A DNA stretch of 64,000 nucleotides from Alkalihalobacillus sp. AL-G (GCF_030643805.1 NZ_CP094656.1:2604001-2668000), one strand, 5' to 3'; positions 17,379 through 27,607 are shown, counted from the stretch's first letter. Made by a program: numbers and translations. The notes: generated by a model not told the origin, from the sequence alone.

Positions 17379-18307
17379 TACGATTCCCTCCTGGTCAACT
17401 TGATACGTGGGTCGATGATTCCGTATGCAATATCAACTAGGATCATGAAGAACACCAGGATGGAACTATAGAATACAGCCGTTCCGAGAATAACAGGATA
17501 ATCTCGATCTGTTATTGATTGGACAAAATACTTCCCCAATCCAGGTATTCCAAAAATTTGTTCAATCACAAAGCTTCCGGTTAATATTCCTGCCGCAATT
17601 GGTCCGAGAATCGTAACAATTGGTATTAAGGCGTTACGCAAGATATGCTTGAAAATCAAACGTGATCCGGTAACCCCCTTGGCAATCGCTGTCTGGACAT
17701 AATCGGAGTCAATAACCTCCAGGATACTGGAACGTGTAAGTCGGGCCATGTAAGCCATCGGTCCAAGGGCAAGGGCAATGCTAGGGAGAACCGTATGTTG
17801 CCATGTACCCCATGTCGCTACTGGCAGCCATTCAAGTTTCAATGCAAAAACATTGATTAGTAATGTTGCTAAAATAAAGCTTGGGACAGAAATACCTAGG
17901 ATTGCTAGAAGCATAGAAACATAATCCCCAAGGCCGCTATGATTGACAGCAGCGGTTATCCCTAACAAGATTCCAAAAACTGTTGCGATCACAAGGGCTT
18001 GGAATCCGAGAAGTGCTGATACCGGGAAACTATCTAAAATCAATTCATTTACGTCTCTTGTATCCGAAGTGATGGAAGGACCAAAATCAAATGTTATAAC
18101 TCCCTTTAAATAATTGAAGTATTGAATGATTAAAGGTTGATCTAATCCATAATGGGCTTTCAGGTTGCTTATTACTTGTTCTGGTACACGGCTTTCATTT
18201 GTGAATGGGTCTCCAGGAATCGCATGCATCAGAAAAAAAGTAAGTGTAATAATAACCCAGATTGTAATAATTACGCTGATTGTTCGTTGAAATAAAAACC
18301 TTTTCAT
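17378..18307 (-). CDS. oppB: Oligopeptide ABC transporter permease OppB
   Basis: A 309-residue six-segment permease with the family N-terminal pattern FLMHAIPGDPF and coupling loop TAIAKGVTGS. It lies downstream of oppA after a 94-bp gap with a hairpin and is translationally joined to oppC. Confidence 0.9.
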   Translation of the reverse strand: MKRFLFQRTISVIITIWVIITLTFFLMHAIPGDPFTNESRVPEQVISNLKAHYGLDQPLIIQYFNYLKGVITFDFGPSITSDTRDVNELILDSFPVSALLGFQALVIATVFGILLGITAAVNHSGLGDYVSMLLAILGISVPSFILATLLINVFALKLEWLPVATWGTWQHTVLPSIALALGPMAYMARLTRSSILEVIDSDYVQTAIAKGVTGSRLIFKHILRNALIPIVTILGPIAAGILTGSFVIEQIFGIPGLGKYFVQSITDRDYPVILGTAVFYSSILVFFMILVDIAYGIIDPRIKLTRRES

Positions 18308-18335
18308 AAAATCCCCCCATTTTAAAAAACAGAGG

Positions 18336-18366
18336 AAGGATGTGAAAAATATTCACTCACATCCTT
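18336..18366 (-). terminator. Intra-operon hairpin between oppA and oppB
   Basis: AAGGATGTGA and TCACATCCTT form a perfect 10-bp stem, placed directly after oppA. As in the other peptide operon, it probably raises the amount of binding protein relative to the permease. Confidence 0.7.
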
Positions 18367-18401
18367 GACTCCTTCGTTACATTTAGAATAAATAAATGGT
18401 A

Positions 18402-20045
18402 TTACTCTACATATGCTTCACGGTAGTCCACGGCTTGAATGGTAAAGCGATGAACATTTTTCAAATTATCCTGTTGTAAATATACTTGTGTGCGATAATA
18501 AAGTGGTGCAATAGCCATCTTTTCCAGCAGCACTTTTTCTGCTTGGACCATGTATTGTGCGCGTTTTTCAAGATTGAGTTCTTTATCCGCTTTTTCCATG
18601 AGTGCGTCATATTCAGGAATGGAGATCCTACTATAGTTATAAACATCACCCGTAGTGAACTGCCCCATTAAATTTTGGGCATCATCATAATCTGCACCAG
18701 TACTATATATCGCAATCTGATATTGGCCACCCTTTACATTATCGACGAATACTTTTCGCTCCATCGTCTTCAACTCAACTTCAACACCAAGGTTTTGCTT
18801 CCACATTTCCTGCATTGCCTGTGCTAATTGATTATAGATATCACTCGTATAAAAAAGAAGGGTAATCGTTGGAAGTTCCGATTCACCGATTTCCTCCAAC
18901 CCTTTCTCCAACAATTCCTTAGCCTTGTCAGGGTTATTATCTTTATATAGATTATTTCCCGTTAACTTACGGAATTCTCCGTCTCCACTACTTAATCCAA
19001 AAGGAATGAACGCATAAGCTGGAATTTCGCCACCTTTTGTAACCTTTTCAGTGAGTAACTCACGGTTTAGCGCCATGCTCAGCGCCTTACGAATATTTGC
19101 ATTCTTCATAATGTCATTCTCATGATTAAAACGCAAGTAGCTTAAGCTCGCACTTGGAAGTGTCTGAGCAGTTCCATCCTGAATCATTTTGCTCTTAATT
19201 GTATTTGGAATTTGGCTAGCTACATCTAATTCTCCCGACTTGAACATACTGAATTCGGTATTTTGATCGCTGACCATGACATAGTTGATTTCATCTAGTT
19301 TTACAAGGTCTTTTGCCCAATAATGTTCATTTGGGACAAGCACAAGCTCTTGGTCATGTTTCCAGCTCTTCAGTTTAAACGGTCCGTTTGAAACGAAGGT
19401 TGCCGCATTTGAAGCCCACTCTGGATTACTTTCTGCTACTTCCTTATTGATTGGCAGCAGCGTAAAGAATGCGGTAAGTCCTAAGAAAAACGGAGTTGGA
19501 CGTTCTAATGTCACTTCAAGGGTATGTTCATCGATTGCTTTTAAGCCGAGCTTGGATGGATCAGTGATTGTTCCTTCATTATAGGAAGCCCCATTTTTGA
19601 TAAAAAAGAGATTACTTCCAAGAGGTGCAGCTACTTCCGGTAGCAGTGTTCGTTCCCACGAATAAACAAAGTCTTCAGCAGTCACCGGATCACCGTTTGA
19701 CCATTTTGCATCAGGATTTAAATTGAATGTGTAAACCGTTCCATCATCAGAAATAGTCCAATCTTCTGCTACTCCAGGTGCAGCTTCACCATTCTCATCA
19801 ATTCGGACCAGCCCTTCAAATAATTGATTCGCTATATTTCCTGCAACCTGATTATCAATCAGTGCCGGGTCTATACTTGACGGTTCAGAAAATGCATTCA
19901 ATGTGATTTTTTGTTCAGTACTTGAGGTGTTATCTTCTTGTTCATTCGAATCTGTTGTCCCAGATGACTGATTACTACATGCCGTTACTAACAAACTTAT
20001 AATAATTAAAAACACGATAATTGAGTATCTGCTTTTCAACTTCAC
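18402..20045 (-). CDS. oppA: Oligopeptide-binding lipoprotein OppA
   Basis: A 547-residue family-5 binding protein with a lipoprotein signal ending LVTAC (Cys about residue 23), so it is tethered by lipid outside the membrane. The domain has the usual DPA, SNGDPVTAEDFVYSWERT and DYDDAQN stretches. I use the GTG at 20045 because AAGGGAGG is 7 bases upstream; an upstream ATG at 20087 would put an extra polar segment before the signal peptide. It delivers peptides to OppBC. Confidence 0.9.
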   Translation of the reverse strand: MKLKSRYSIIVFLIIISLLVTACSNQSSGTTDSNEQEDNTSSTEQKITLNAFSEPSSIDPALIDNQVAGNIANQLFEGLVRIDENGEAAPGVAEDWTISDDGTVYTFNLNPDAKWSNGDPVTAEDFVYSWERTLLPEVAAPLGSNLFFIKNGASYNEGTITDPSKLGLKAIDEHTLEVTLERPTPFFLGLTAFFTLLPINKEVAESNPEWASNAATFVSNGPFKLKSWKHDQELVLVPNEHYWAKDLVKLDEINYVMVSDQNTEFSMFKSGELDVASQIPNTIKSKMIQDGTAQTLPSASLSYLRFNHENDIMKNANIRKALSMALNRELLTEKVTKGGEIPAYAFIPFGLSSGDGEFRKLTGNNLYKDNNPDKAKELLEKGLEEIGESELPTITLLFYTSDIYNQLAQAMQEMWKQNLGVEVELKTMERKVFVDNVKGGQYQIAIYSTGADYDDAQNLMGQFTTGDVYNYSRISIPEYDALMEKADKELNLEKRAQYMVQAEKVLLEKMAIAPLYYRTQVYLQQDNLKNVHRFTIQAVDYREAYVE

Positions 20046-20172
20046 AATATTTCCTCCCTTAAATGATGAGTATATTTGGAACAACAAGACTTTATAAAAT
20101 CAAGTTATATAACAACTACCCCCAATATGCACGGAATTAAATTTTTAAAATTCAGTTTTTTATATCAAAATA

Positions 20173-20808
20173 TTAATGATTAGCTATTCCAAGTTCTTTA
20201 GTAAACTTATCCATTCCGAATCGTTCTAAAAACTTTGAAAAGTGTTCCCTTCGTTTTCCGTGTTGTCGATAGACTTCCAATACTTCATCTATCAGCTCAT
20301 ATAATTGTTCAGGTTGTAGATTTTCCTGTAGCAGCACGGCTGTTTTCGCATCCATTCCGTTTGCTTTTCCACCGACATACAGATCAAAACCATTTTTCCG
20401 TTTAATTACTCCTATATCATTAACCAAAGGTTCTCCACATGCATTTGAGCAACCAGTATACGCAGGTCGTAACGTGAAGGGTACATCTTGTCCAGCAATT
20501 CGATTGTTTAGCTCGATGGCTACCGGCATTCCTTCTTCTTCTGAACCCTTACAAAAACTACATGTTCTCAAACTTTTAACATAAGGACCGACTTTATAAA
20601 TTCTTAAACCAACCTTTTCAAGTTCAACAATCACTTCTTCAACATTTTTTTCGGGAACTTTTATGTAAAGCTGCTGGAAAGTTGTTAGTTCAATTTCGGA
20701 GTCATCATCTAAATATTTTGCTAGTTTGATCAGCTGCTTCGAGGTTAATTTTGATCCAAAACTTATACCAGCGTTTACAGCTAACGTGATTTTTTTATTA
20801 GGTTCCAT
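20173..20808 (-). CDS. Siroheme/4Fe-4S nitrite-sulfite reductase-like protein
   Basis: A 211-residue protein resembling one half of the nitrite/sulfite reductase fold: a ferredoxin-like half domain (about 1-75), then the 4Fe-4S/siroheme domain with TCSFCKG and GCSNACGEP. The cysteines present could bind a cluster and siroheme, but the first pair is spaced CxxC rather than the usual CxxxxxC. Full reductases are about 550-800 residues, so it lacks half the usual duplication. A good GAGGAGGGG ribosome site precedes the ATG. No siroheme synthesis gene is nearby. The exact substrate is unknown. Confidence 0.7.
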   Translation of the reverse strand: MEPNKKITLAVNAGISFGSKLTSKQLIKLAKYLDDDSEIELTTFQQLYIKVPEKNVEEVIVELEKVGLRIYKVGPYVKSLRTCSFCKGSEEEGMPVAIELNNRIAGQDVPFTLRPAYTGCSNACGEPLVNDIGVIKRKNGFDLYVGGKANGMDAKTAVLLQENLQPEQLYELIDEVLEVYRQHGKRREHFSKFLERFGMDKFTKELGIANH

Positions 20809-21240
20809 TTCACCCCTCCTCTTTTGTCTTTTGTAATATTGTAAATATACTATACCTCCGTAATGTATTCAATATAAAATAGTGAATTTTCTGTATTTTA
20901 TCAAAAATGTTGATTCGTTATAATCACACAGCCACTTAAAATTCCTTGTATCAATGCAATGCTAATCGGGATAACTCTAAGTATAAATAGGATTAACAGT
21001 ATAGGAGAAGTTTTTCGTATCCCAAGCGGGAGAGGAAGGTGACGGGGTGAAAACGGAATGGGATAAAGCAGGATCTTAAAGAAGGGCAATATGGGAAATG
21101 AAGCAAAAAAACATGAACATGAAAGTCCAGATTAAGAGATAATCTTGTTTCACCATCGCCAATATGTGTACGAAACAAGAAAATAGACGGAGGGCTGATA
21201 GAGTTCCTTTCAGTCCTCTTCTACACGATTGTACAAATAC
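20809..21240. other. Intergenic region without a supported gene
   Basis: 432 bases. Short minus-strand open frames at 20901-21178 have no ribosome sites and no recognisable family. An imperfect hairpin GAGGGCTGA/TCAGTCCTC (21193-21220) may end transcription at the antiporter side. Nothing else is evident. Confidence 0.4.
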
Positions 21241-22731
21241 CTATAAAAAGAACGGTACGCCCAAAAATAATCCTGCTGAAATTACTGCAGCTGTAAGATT
21301 ATAAGGTGTCATTGCTTTTACATATTTCATATGGTCTGCTTCTGCAATCCCCGCCGACATGGCTGTCATTCCTGATACCGGTGAAGTTACATCTCCGAAA
21401 GTCCCTCCTGAAAGGACCGCAGCAACAGTGATGGGCATTGATCCCCCTGTAATGACTGTAAGCGGTATTGCAATAGGCATCATTAGTGCCCAAGATCCCC
21501 ACGAAGAACCGATAAAGTAGGCGATTGCTCCAGTGACGATAAATATAAGGACAGGCACAAATACAGGATCAAGCGTTCCGCCTAACGTTATACTAATTAA
21601 TTTTGACATACCGAGATCTTGTGAGACGTCTGAAATCGGCCATGCAACAATAAGAATCGCAATCGTTATGATTAGTTTGTTCCCCCCTTTAAAAAATCCG
21701 TTCACCATTCTTTTCAATCCAATCCCTTGAAAAAGGTAAAGGATTGCAGTTATGGCAGTCGTTGAAAACAGAGCGATCAGCATAGATCTTGAAGGTTCTT
21801 CACTACCCAGCATTAAATAAAAACTCAACGGGATCAAGATTATTAAAGGAACAATCAGATTGAAAATTCTCGGTTTAAGTACAGGGTCGACCTCGTCGTG
21901 ATCATGTTCCATCGACATCTCTTTACTATGTCCTTTTTCCTTCATTGTTGTACCAATTTGATCTTCACTCGTATTTGCTTTATCGGTATTTTCGTATTCC
22001 TCAGCGAATTCCGAATCGTCTGCCATAGTTTGTTGTTGTCCGATTTTCTCATTGGTTTCTTTAATTAAATTCTTCATACGGCCAATATTCAAGGTCGGTA
22101 TTAAAGAGAGAAGTGCTATTAAAATCGATGTAAAACTAAAAAATTGAAATGGAAGGGAATTGATGAACAGCTGCAACGATGTCCCCTCCGCCTCAGCAGC
22201 ATCCATTCCTTTCTCCAAGACCCCAAGGATATAACCGACGAACGTTGTCGCAAAGGGGATTAAAACAATAACCGGACTAGCCGAATTATTAAGCATGTAA
22301 GCTAAACGTTCTCTAGAAACAGAGTATTTTTGTGCTAAGGGCTTTATAATTGATCCTCCCGCCACCACACGGAAACCACAATCAATAAACGTAATCGGTA
22401 GAAGTGCCCATAGAGTAATTATCGATTTTTTGGCACTATTAATATACTTGTCTGCCAATTGAGTAAACGCTTGAATACCTCCTGAAAGTTGAATCAAAGC
22501 CACCAAACCGCTGAATATGTATAGAAATAGAAGTACATATAGATTACCGCGATCTGATAATACTCCCACTACATAATCAATCGTTTGGCCTATCGATCCA
22601 AACAACGATTGTGTTAAGACAAAGCTTCCCAACCAGAGCCCAATCAACAAAGATGGAATGACTTGTTTTGTCCACATAGCTAAGATAATAGCAGCAACAG
22701 GTGGTAAAAGTGAAAGCCAAAATTCATTCAT
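21241..22731 (-). CDS. NhaC-family Na+/H+ antiporter
   Basis: A 496-residue membrane protein with about 11 hydrophobic segments of the NhaC-type antiporter superfamily. A large cytoplasmic loop near 220-275 is charged and holds His/Asp stretches (MEHDHDEVDP), perhaps a regulatory or metal-sensing loop. The conserved AGGSIIKPLA and FGDVTSPVSGMTAMS segments face the transport path. AAGGAG precedes the ATG. It could exchange Na+ for H+ or carry an organic ion in this family; substrate is not certain. A second, different NhaC protein is at 59304. Confidence 0.82.
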   Translation of the reverse strand: MNEFWLSLLPPVAAIILAMWTKQVIPSLLIGLWLGSFVLTQSLFGSIGQTIDYVVGVLSDRGNLYVLLFLYIFSGLVALIQLSGGIQAFTQLADKYINSAKKSIITLWALLPITFIDCGFRVVAGGSIIKPLAQKYSVSRERLAYMLNNSASPVIVLIPFATTFVGYILGVLEKGMDAAEAEGTSLQLFINSLPFQFFSFTSILIALLSLIPTLNIGRMKNLIKETNEKIGQQQTMADDSEFAEEYENTDKANTSEDQIGTTMKEKGHSKEMSMEHDHDEVDPVLKPRIFNLIVPLIILIPLSFYLMLGSEEPSRSMLIALFSTTAITAILYLFQGIGLKRMVNGFFKGGNKLIITIAILIVAWPISDVSQDLGMSKLISITLGGTLDPVFVPVLIFIVTGAIAYFIGSSWGSWALMMPIAIPLTVITGGSMPITVAAVLSGGTFGDVTSPVSGMTAMSAGIAEADHMKYVKAMTPYNLTAAVISAGLFLGVPFFL

Positions 22732-22941
22732 AACTATACACTCCTTATGTATTTGCCATTCCTCAGTATGTACCTTTTAAAACAATTTAACTACTTACAA
22801 AATAAAATAGGCGCTATCGCCACTAAATCATCTAAATTTATTTACAAGTAGGGACGAGATAATAAAAAGGAGTACTTAACCTAATCGAGTCATTCATATA
22901 ATTTAAGTATGATCGGACAAAGCCAAAGGGGTATGGGGTAT

Positions 22942-23847
22942 ATGACTACATTGTATTTCTTTATTATGAGCATTATTGTTGTGCTTTCATTAGCTGTCAT
23001 TGGGTATACGGTAAGCTATCGAAAGAAAATTCCTTGTATGACCGGAATGATGATTTCGATGACACTAGGTATGAGCGTGGGGTTAACAGTAGGAGTTATT
23101 TTAGGTATCCAACTTACAGGGAATCTGTTTTATTCCACAATTTTAGGGATCATAATTGGAGGAGCCACCGGTTTCTTAGCGGGTTTACCGGTTAGTTTGA
23201 TGGCTGTGTTAGACGGAATGTTATCAGGATTAATGGGTGGCATGATGGGGGCAATGCTTGGGGATATGATTGCTCCGGATTTTAAGGAAGCTATGGTTAA
23301 AATTATGTTTGTTTTGTTTATAGCAATTGCGATGATTCTGTTTTTTATGATGGAAGAAGAATTTATTAAAAGTAGAAGAAGATTATTCAAGCATCCGCTT
23401 AGCTTGATTCTGCTCTTCGGATTCATTTTCTTAGGCTTCAATCAACTTGGTCCGATAATTACAGAATCAAAAACCTCCATACAAGGAGATGATCATCCTC
23501 AGCATACAAAGGAGACACAGAATAAATTAGTGATTAAGGCAAGTGAGTATACTTTTTCACCTGAACAAGTAAAAATTGAGGAAGGCGAAAAAGTAACAGT
23601 AGTGTTTAAAAATGTGGGTGAAGCAGAACATGATCTAGAAATCATTGGACTCCAGGCGAAAATGACCCAATCAAACCAAAATCAACATCAACATGGTAAT
23701 AGCAATAACAAGGTACACATCCATGCGATGCCTGGGGAAGAAATAACTGTTTCATTTACACCTGTGCAGTCAGGTACATATCAATATGTTTGCACTATAC
23801 CCGGGCATAAGGAATCCGGGATGACTGGATTTATAGAGGTTTCTTAA
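22942..23847 (+). CDS. Membrane protein with C-terminal cupredoxin domain
   Basis: About 301 residues. The N-terminal 180 residues have five or so membrane segments rich in Gly and Met (GLMGGMMGAMLGDM); the C-terminal 100 residues form a plastocyanin-like domain with likely copper ligands in EHDLEI and YVCTIPGHKESGM (His, Cys, His, Met). A His/Gln/Asn-rich loop (NQNQHQHGNSNN) interrupts it. So it could carry electrons or hold copper at the cell surface. The ATG at 22942 has AAAGGGG nearby; an upstream ATG at 22909 has no good site. It is divergent from the antiporter. Confidence 0.8.
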   Translation: MTTLYFFIMSIIVVLSLAVIGYTVSYRKKIPCMTGMMISMTLGMSVGLTVGVILGIQLTGNLFYSTILGIIIGGATGFLAGLPVSLMAVLDGMLSGLMGGMMGAMLGDMIAPDFKEAMVKIMFVLFIAIAMILFFMMEEEFIKSRRRLFKHPLSLILLFGFIFLGFNQLGPIITESKTSIQGDDHPQHTKETQNKLVIKASEYTFSPEQVKIEEGEKVTVVFKNVGEAEHDLEIIGLQAKMTQSNQNQHQHGNSNNKVHIHAMPGEEITVSFTPVQSGTYQYVCTIPGHKESGMTGFIEVS

Positions 23848-23916
23848 AAGAGTTATAAAATATGACAACTTATCGCAGGAGTCACTTCATCATCGTTAGC
23901 AACTCCGTACACTACG

Positions 23917-24414
23917 CTATTTATTTTGCTTATGCCACCCGTAACTTGTCATACCCTGCGGCTTGTATACCGACAGTATCATGATTATGAGCAATACCAG
24001 CAGACCGCCACCCGCGTGGATAAGTTCGCTTCGCAACCCTCCGAGATTGGCTATTCCAGTGTTCGCTGCTTCGCTTGCAAGGAAGCTTACCGTCTGCATG
24101 TTAAGCAGTAAGACAGTAGCAGCAAGGACGGTTAACACGAGTTTGAAAAGGATCCAATAGTGCCGGAACAAGCCCCACTTGGTACCTAGTGCCATCACAA
24201 GTCCGGTTAGGAGCGAGGCGAGGGCCATTGGAACTATGGCAAACCATCCGGTCAACTCCATCGCGATATATACAGCACGTACAGTCTGGTCATCCTGAGT
24301 GGTCATAGCGGCGATAACGAGAGTTAGGAAGCAAGCGACCGCACCAAGCCAGCCGACCGAGAAAGTAACATGCAACGTGAGTGCTAATTTGCGGAGACCG
24401 GGTGTCATGGTCAT
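23917..24414 (-). CDS. Four-segment membrane protein, DUF2269-like
   Basis: A 165-residue protein with four membrane segments and the opening LHVTFSVGWLGAV of DUF2269-type membrane proteins. Function unknown. The DNA is clearly richer in G and C than its surroundings (35 of 60 bases in 24181-24240, against 17 of 60 in 23521-23580), which suggests that the pair of genes came from another source. Its ATG overlaps the stop of the upstream small gene as ATGA, so the two are translated together. Confidence 0.7.
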   Translation of the reverse strand: MTMTPGLRKLALTLHVTFSVGWLGAVACFLTLVIAAMTTQDDQTVRAVYIAMELTGWFAIVPMALASLLTGLVMALGTKWGLFRHYWILFKLVLTVLAATVLLLNMQTVSFLASEAANTGIANLGGLRSELIHAGGGLLVLLIIMILSVYKPQGMTSYGWHKQNK

Positions 24415-24620
24415 AATGGCTGTTTTACTCCTTGTTCTATTGCGTTTGAGATCGATATGTGGCGACTAGGACCGTGGTTACCACCAATGACGAACTTCAT
24501 GATGAAAACAAGCAGTAACAGGACAAGCAAAATGATTCCAAACACCTTTACCCAACGTGGTGTGCTAGGGCGTTCAGCCCTCACGCTGGTATCGCTATTG
24601 GAGTCCGATGGTTTTCTCAT
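24411..24620 (-). CDS. Small single-segment membrane protein
   Basis: A 69-residue protein: a polar Ser/Arg-rich N-terminus, one membrane segment (about 25-47) and the short outside tail GGNHGPSRHISISN. GGAGGAAATTTCA sits upstream of the ATG. It is coupled to the DUF2269-like gene and shares its high GC. I do not know its function. Confidence 0.65.
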   Translation of the reverse strand: MRKPSDSNSDTSVRAERPSTPRWVKVFGIILLVLLLLVFIMKFVIGGNHGPSRHISISNAIEQGVKQPL

Positions 24621-24763
24621 TGAAATTTCCTCCTCTTTATTTTCCTATGTCTTCTTTTAATACAAAATCAGTATAACAATCTTTGATACACAGAAGATAA
24701 ACAAAAAATTACAGTTTTTTGATCCTTCATTTATGTAAAAGGAAAACTAAATTAACTAATAAA

Positions 24764-24797
24764 TGGTCCAGTAGTCAAATTAATGACCACTGAACCA
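24764..24797 (-). terminator. Terminator of the gcv operon
   Basis: A 14-bp stem TGGT-CAGT-GTCA against TGAC-ACTG-ACCA (two G-U pairs) begins 7 bases after the gcvPB stop and is followed by TTTATT. Confidence 0.8.
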
Positions 24798-24803
24798 TTG
24801 ATT

Positions 24804-26267
24804 TTACTTTTCTTTTACGTAACGGAGAATCGGTTTACGTGCTGCTGTTGTCTCATCCATACGTTTAACTACGGTAGTATGAGGTGCTTGCTGCACAACT
24901 TCTGGTGTCTCTTCCGCTTCTTTCGCAATTTGAATCATTGCATCGATGAATTCATCGAGTGTTTCCTTCGACTCAGTTTCTGTCGGCTCGATCATCATAC
25001 CTTCTTCCACGTTCAATGGGAAGTAAATCGTTGGCGGATGGTAACCGAAGTCAAGCAGACGCTTCGCCATATCAAGTGTACGTACGCCTAGCTTCTTTTG
25101 GCGTCTACCAGAAATGACGAATTCATGCTTACAATGTTGATTGTACGGAAGCTCGAAGTAAGGAGCGAGTCTACGCATCATATAGTTTGCATTGAGTACC
25201 GCATAATCACTGACCTTCTTCAGTCCTTCACGTCCCATCGTCTGGATGTACGTATAGGCACGGACATTGATTCCGAAGTTGCCATAGAACGGCTTAACAC
25301 GACCGATTGAATCCGGACGGTTGTAATCAAATCGATAGCCATCCTCAGTTTTCGTTAAAATCGGCTTCGGCAAGAACGGTAAAAGATCCTTTTTAACTCC
25401 GACAGGGCCTGAACCAGGACCACCGCCGCCATGAGGACCAGTGAACGTCTTGTGGAGGTTCAAGTGAACGACGTCAAACCCCATATCTCCAGGGCGAGTA
25501 CGTCCCATGATCGCATTCATGTTAGCACCATCATAGTAAAGCTTTCCGCCAGCTTCATGAATAATGCGGGCCATATCAAGAATGTGTTCTTCAAATAGTC
25601 CTAGTGTATTCGGGTTTGTCAGCATTAACGCTGCTGTATCATCCCCAACTACACGTTTCAAATCTTCGAGATCAACAAGTCCATGTTCATCGGATTTTAC
25701 CGTAATCGCTTCGAATCCAGCAACTGTCGCTGAGGCAGGGTTCGTTCCGTGTGCGGAGTCTGGAACGATGACCTTCGTACGATGATGATCGCCATTTTTT
25801 TCATGGTAGGCACGAATCATCATTAAGCCTGTCCATTCCCCGTGCGCTCCTGCAGCAGGCTGTAACGTCACTTCGTCCATCCCGGTAACTTCCTCGAGCG
25901 TCGTTTGAAGGTCATACAGCATTTCCAACGCACCTTGAACGGTATCCTCATCCTGGTAAGGGTGAATGTGTGCGAATCCAGCAAGACGAGCAACATCCTC
26001 ATTGACTTTCGGATTGTACTTCATCGTACATGAACCTAATGGATAAAACCCAGAATCAACACCGTGGTTTCGGGTTGAAAGCGCCGTATAATGACGCATG
26101 ATTTGCAACTCTGAGACTTCTGGCAGTTCCGGTTCTTCTTCACGCAAATAGTCTGAACCGATCAGTTCTTCTATGGGAGTTTCCGGAACATCTAGGTCAG
26201 GTAAGCTGTAACCGATACGTCCTGGTTTTGACAGTTCAAAAATGAGTGCTTGGTTTTCATTACTCAT
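24804..26267 (-). CDS. gcvPB: Glycine dehydrogenase (decarboxylating) subunit 2
   Basis: A 487-residue P-protein subunit that holds pyridoxal phosphate on the Lys of [17 protein letters not shown]. With GcvPA it decarboxylates glycine and passes the aminomethyl group to lipoyl-GcvH. Its ATG overlaps the gcvPA stop as ATGA. It is the last gene of the glycine-riboswitch operon. Confidence 0.97.
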   Translation of the reverse strand: MSNENQALIFELSKPGRIGYSLPDLDVPETPIEELIGSDYLREEEPELPEVSELQIMRHYTALSTRNHGVDSGFYPLGSCTMKYNPKVNEDVARLAGFAHIHPYQDEDTVQGALEMLYDLQTTLEEVTGMDEVTLQPAAGAHGEWTGLMMIRAYHEKNGDHHRTKVIVPDSAHGTNPASATVAGFEAITVKSDEHGLVDLEDLKRVVGDDTAALMLTNPNTLGLFEEHILDMARIIHEAGGKLYYDGANMNAIMGRTRPGDMGFDVVHLNLHKTFTGPHGGGGPGSGPVGVKKDLLPFLPKPILTKTEDGYRFDYNRPDSIGRVKPFYGNFGINVRAYTYIQTMGREGLKKVSDYAVLNANYMMRRLAPYFELPYNQHCKHEFVISGRRQKKLGVRTLDMAKRLLDFGYHPPTIYFPLNVEEGMMIEPTETESKETLDEFIDAMIQIAKEAEETPEVVQQAPHTTVVKRMDETTAARKPILRYVKEK

Positions 26268-27607
26268 TGGACTCCCCCCAATTCATTGACAAATGTGTCG
26301 ATTTCTTCTTTCGTACGTTGTTCGGTTACCGCAATCAGCATATGACTTTCAAGCTCAGGATAATATTGTCCAAGGTCATATCCCCCGATGAATCCTTTTT
26401 CAAGAAGGGCATTGTTGACGTCCTTTACCGACTTCGTAACTTTTACGACAAGCTCATTGAAGAAAGGTCCGTCAAACACAACGTCCAAGCCCTTCGCTTT
26501 AAGCTGCTGCTTCGCATAATGCGCTTTTTGTAGATTTTGCATCGACATTTCCTTAACGCCTTTTTTACCGATTGCCGTCATTGCAACCGAAGCTGCGAGG
26601 GCATTCAGAGCTTGGTTGGAACAGATGTTGGAAGTGGCTTTATCACGGCGGATATGCTGTTCACGTGCTTGTAGCGTTAAAACAAAGCCGCGTTTTCCTT
26701 CTTCATCCTTCGTTTGTCCGATAAGACGACCAGGAACCTTACGCATCAATTTTTTCGTCGTTGCAAAGTATCCACAGTGTGGCCCACCGAATGACGCAGG
26801 AATTCCAAATGGCTGGGCATCACCGATAACGATGTCTGCATTGAACTTTCCTGGCGGTTGAAGCGTTCCAAGTGATATCGGGTTACTGGATACGACAAAC
26901 ATCGCTTTTTCCTCATGAACGATTTCTTCAATTTCCTTTAATGGTTCAATTTGCCCGAAGAAATTCGGATATTGAACGATGACACATGCTGTATCGCCAT
27001 CGACAGCTGCTCTTAGTCCATCGAGATCCGTTGTTCCATTTGAAGCTTCGACTTCAACTACTTCAAGGTTCGGACCTTTCGCATACGTATGGAGAACACT
27101 CAATGCTTCTGGGTGGATACTTTTCGATACAACGATTTTCGTTTTACGTGTATGAGCTGCACTTAAGAAAGCAGCTTCAGCAAGTGCAGTTTGACCGTCA
27201 TACATAGAGGAGTTCGCTACTTCCATCCCTGTCAACTCACTGATCATCGTTTGGTATTCAAAAATCGCTTGCAGTTCACCCTGCGAAATTTCCGGCTGGT
27301 AAGGTGTATATGCTGTGTAAAATTCAGATCGTGAAATGACATGGTTAACGATTGAAGGAATGTAATGGTCATAAACGCCTGCTCCTAAAAAGGACGCGTA
27401 TTCTTTCGTATTCACATTTTTACCAGCGAGCTTGCTCATCTTCGCCATAAGCTCTGGCTCACGGATTCCTTTTGTTATATTCAGATCACCTTTAAAACGC
27501 ACATTTTCCGGAATATCCTGGAACAATTCATCTATCGAATCAATACCGATTTCCGCAAGCATTTCCTTCTGGTCTTGATCTGTCATAGGTAAGTAACGAT
27601 GGTTCAC
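26264..27607 (-). CDS. gcvPA: Glycine dehydrogenase (decarboxylating) subunit 1
   Basis: A 447-residue subunit of the heterotetrameric P-protein of Gram-positive bacteria, with the family N-terminus [17 protein letters not shown] and [13 protein letters not shown] segment. It follows gcvT after 17 bases and overlaps gcvPB. Confidence 0.97.
   Translation of the reverse strand: MNHRYLPMTDQDQKEMLAEIGIDSIDELFQDIPENVRFKGDLNITKGIREPELMAKMSKLAGKNVNTKEYASFLGAGVYDHYIPSIVNHVISRSEFYTAYTPYQPEISQGELQAIFEYQTMISELTGMEVANSSMYDGQTALAEAAFLSAAHTRKTKIVVSKSIHPEALSVLHTYAKGPNLEVVEVEASNGTTDLDGLRAAVDGDTACVIVQYPNFFGQIEPLKEIEEIVHEEKAMFVVSSNPISLGTLQPPGKFNADIVIGDAQPFGIPASFGGPHCGYFATTKKLMRKVPGRLIGQTKDEEGKRGFVLTLQAREQHIRRDKATSNICSNQALNALAASVAMTAIGKKGVKEMSMQNLQKAHYAKQQLKAKGLDVVFDGPFFNELVVKVTKSVKDVNNALLEKGFIGGYDLGQYYPELESHMLIAVTEQRTKEEIDTFVNELGGVQ

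Noticed and set aside
20901-21178. Two overlapping minus-strand open frames
   Set aside because: Cys/Pro/Phe-rich translations without ribosome sites; a decayed gene cannot be shown.
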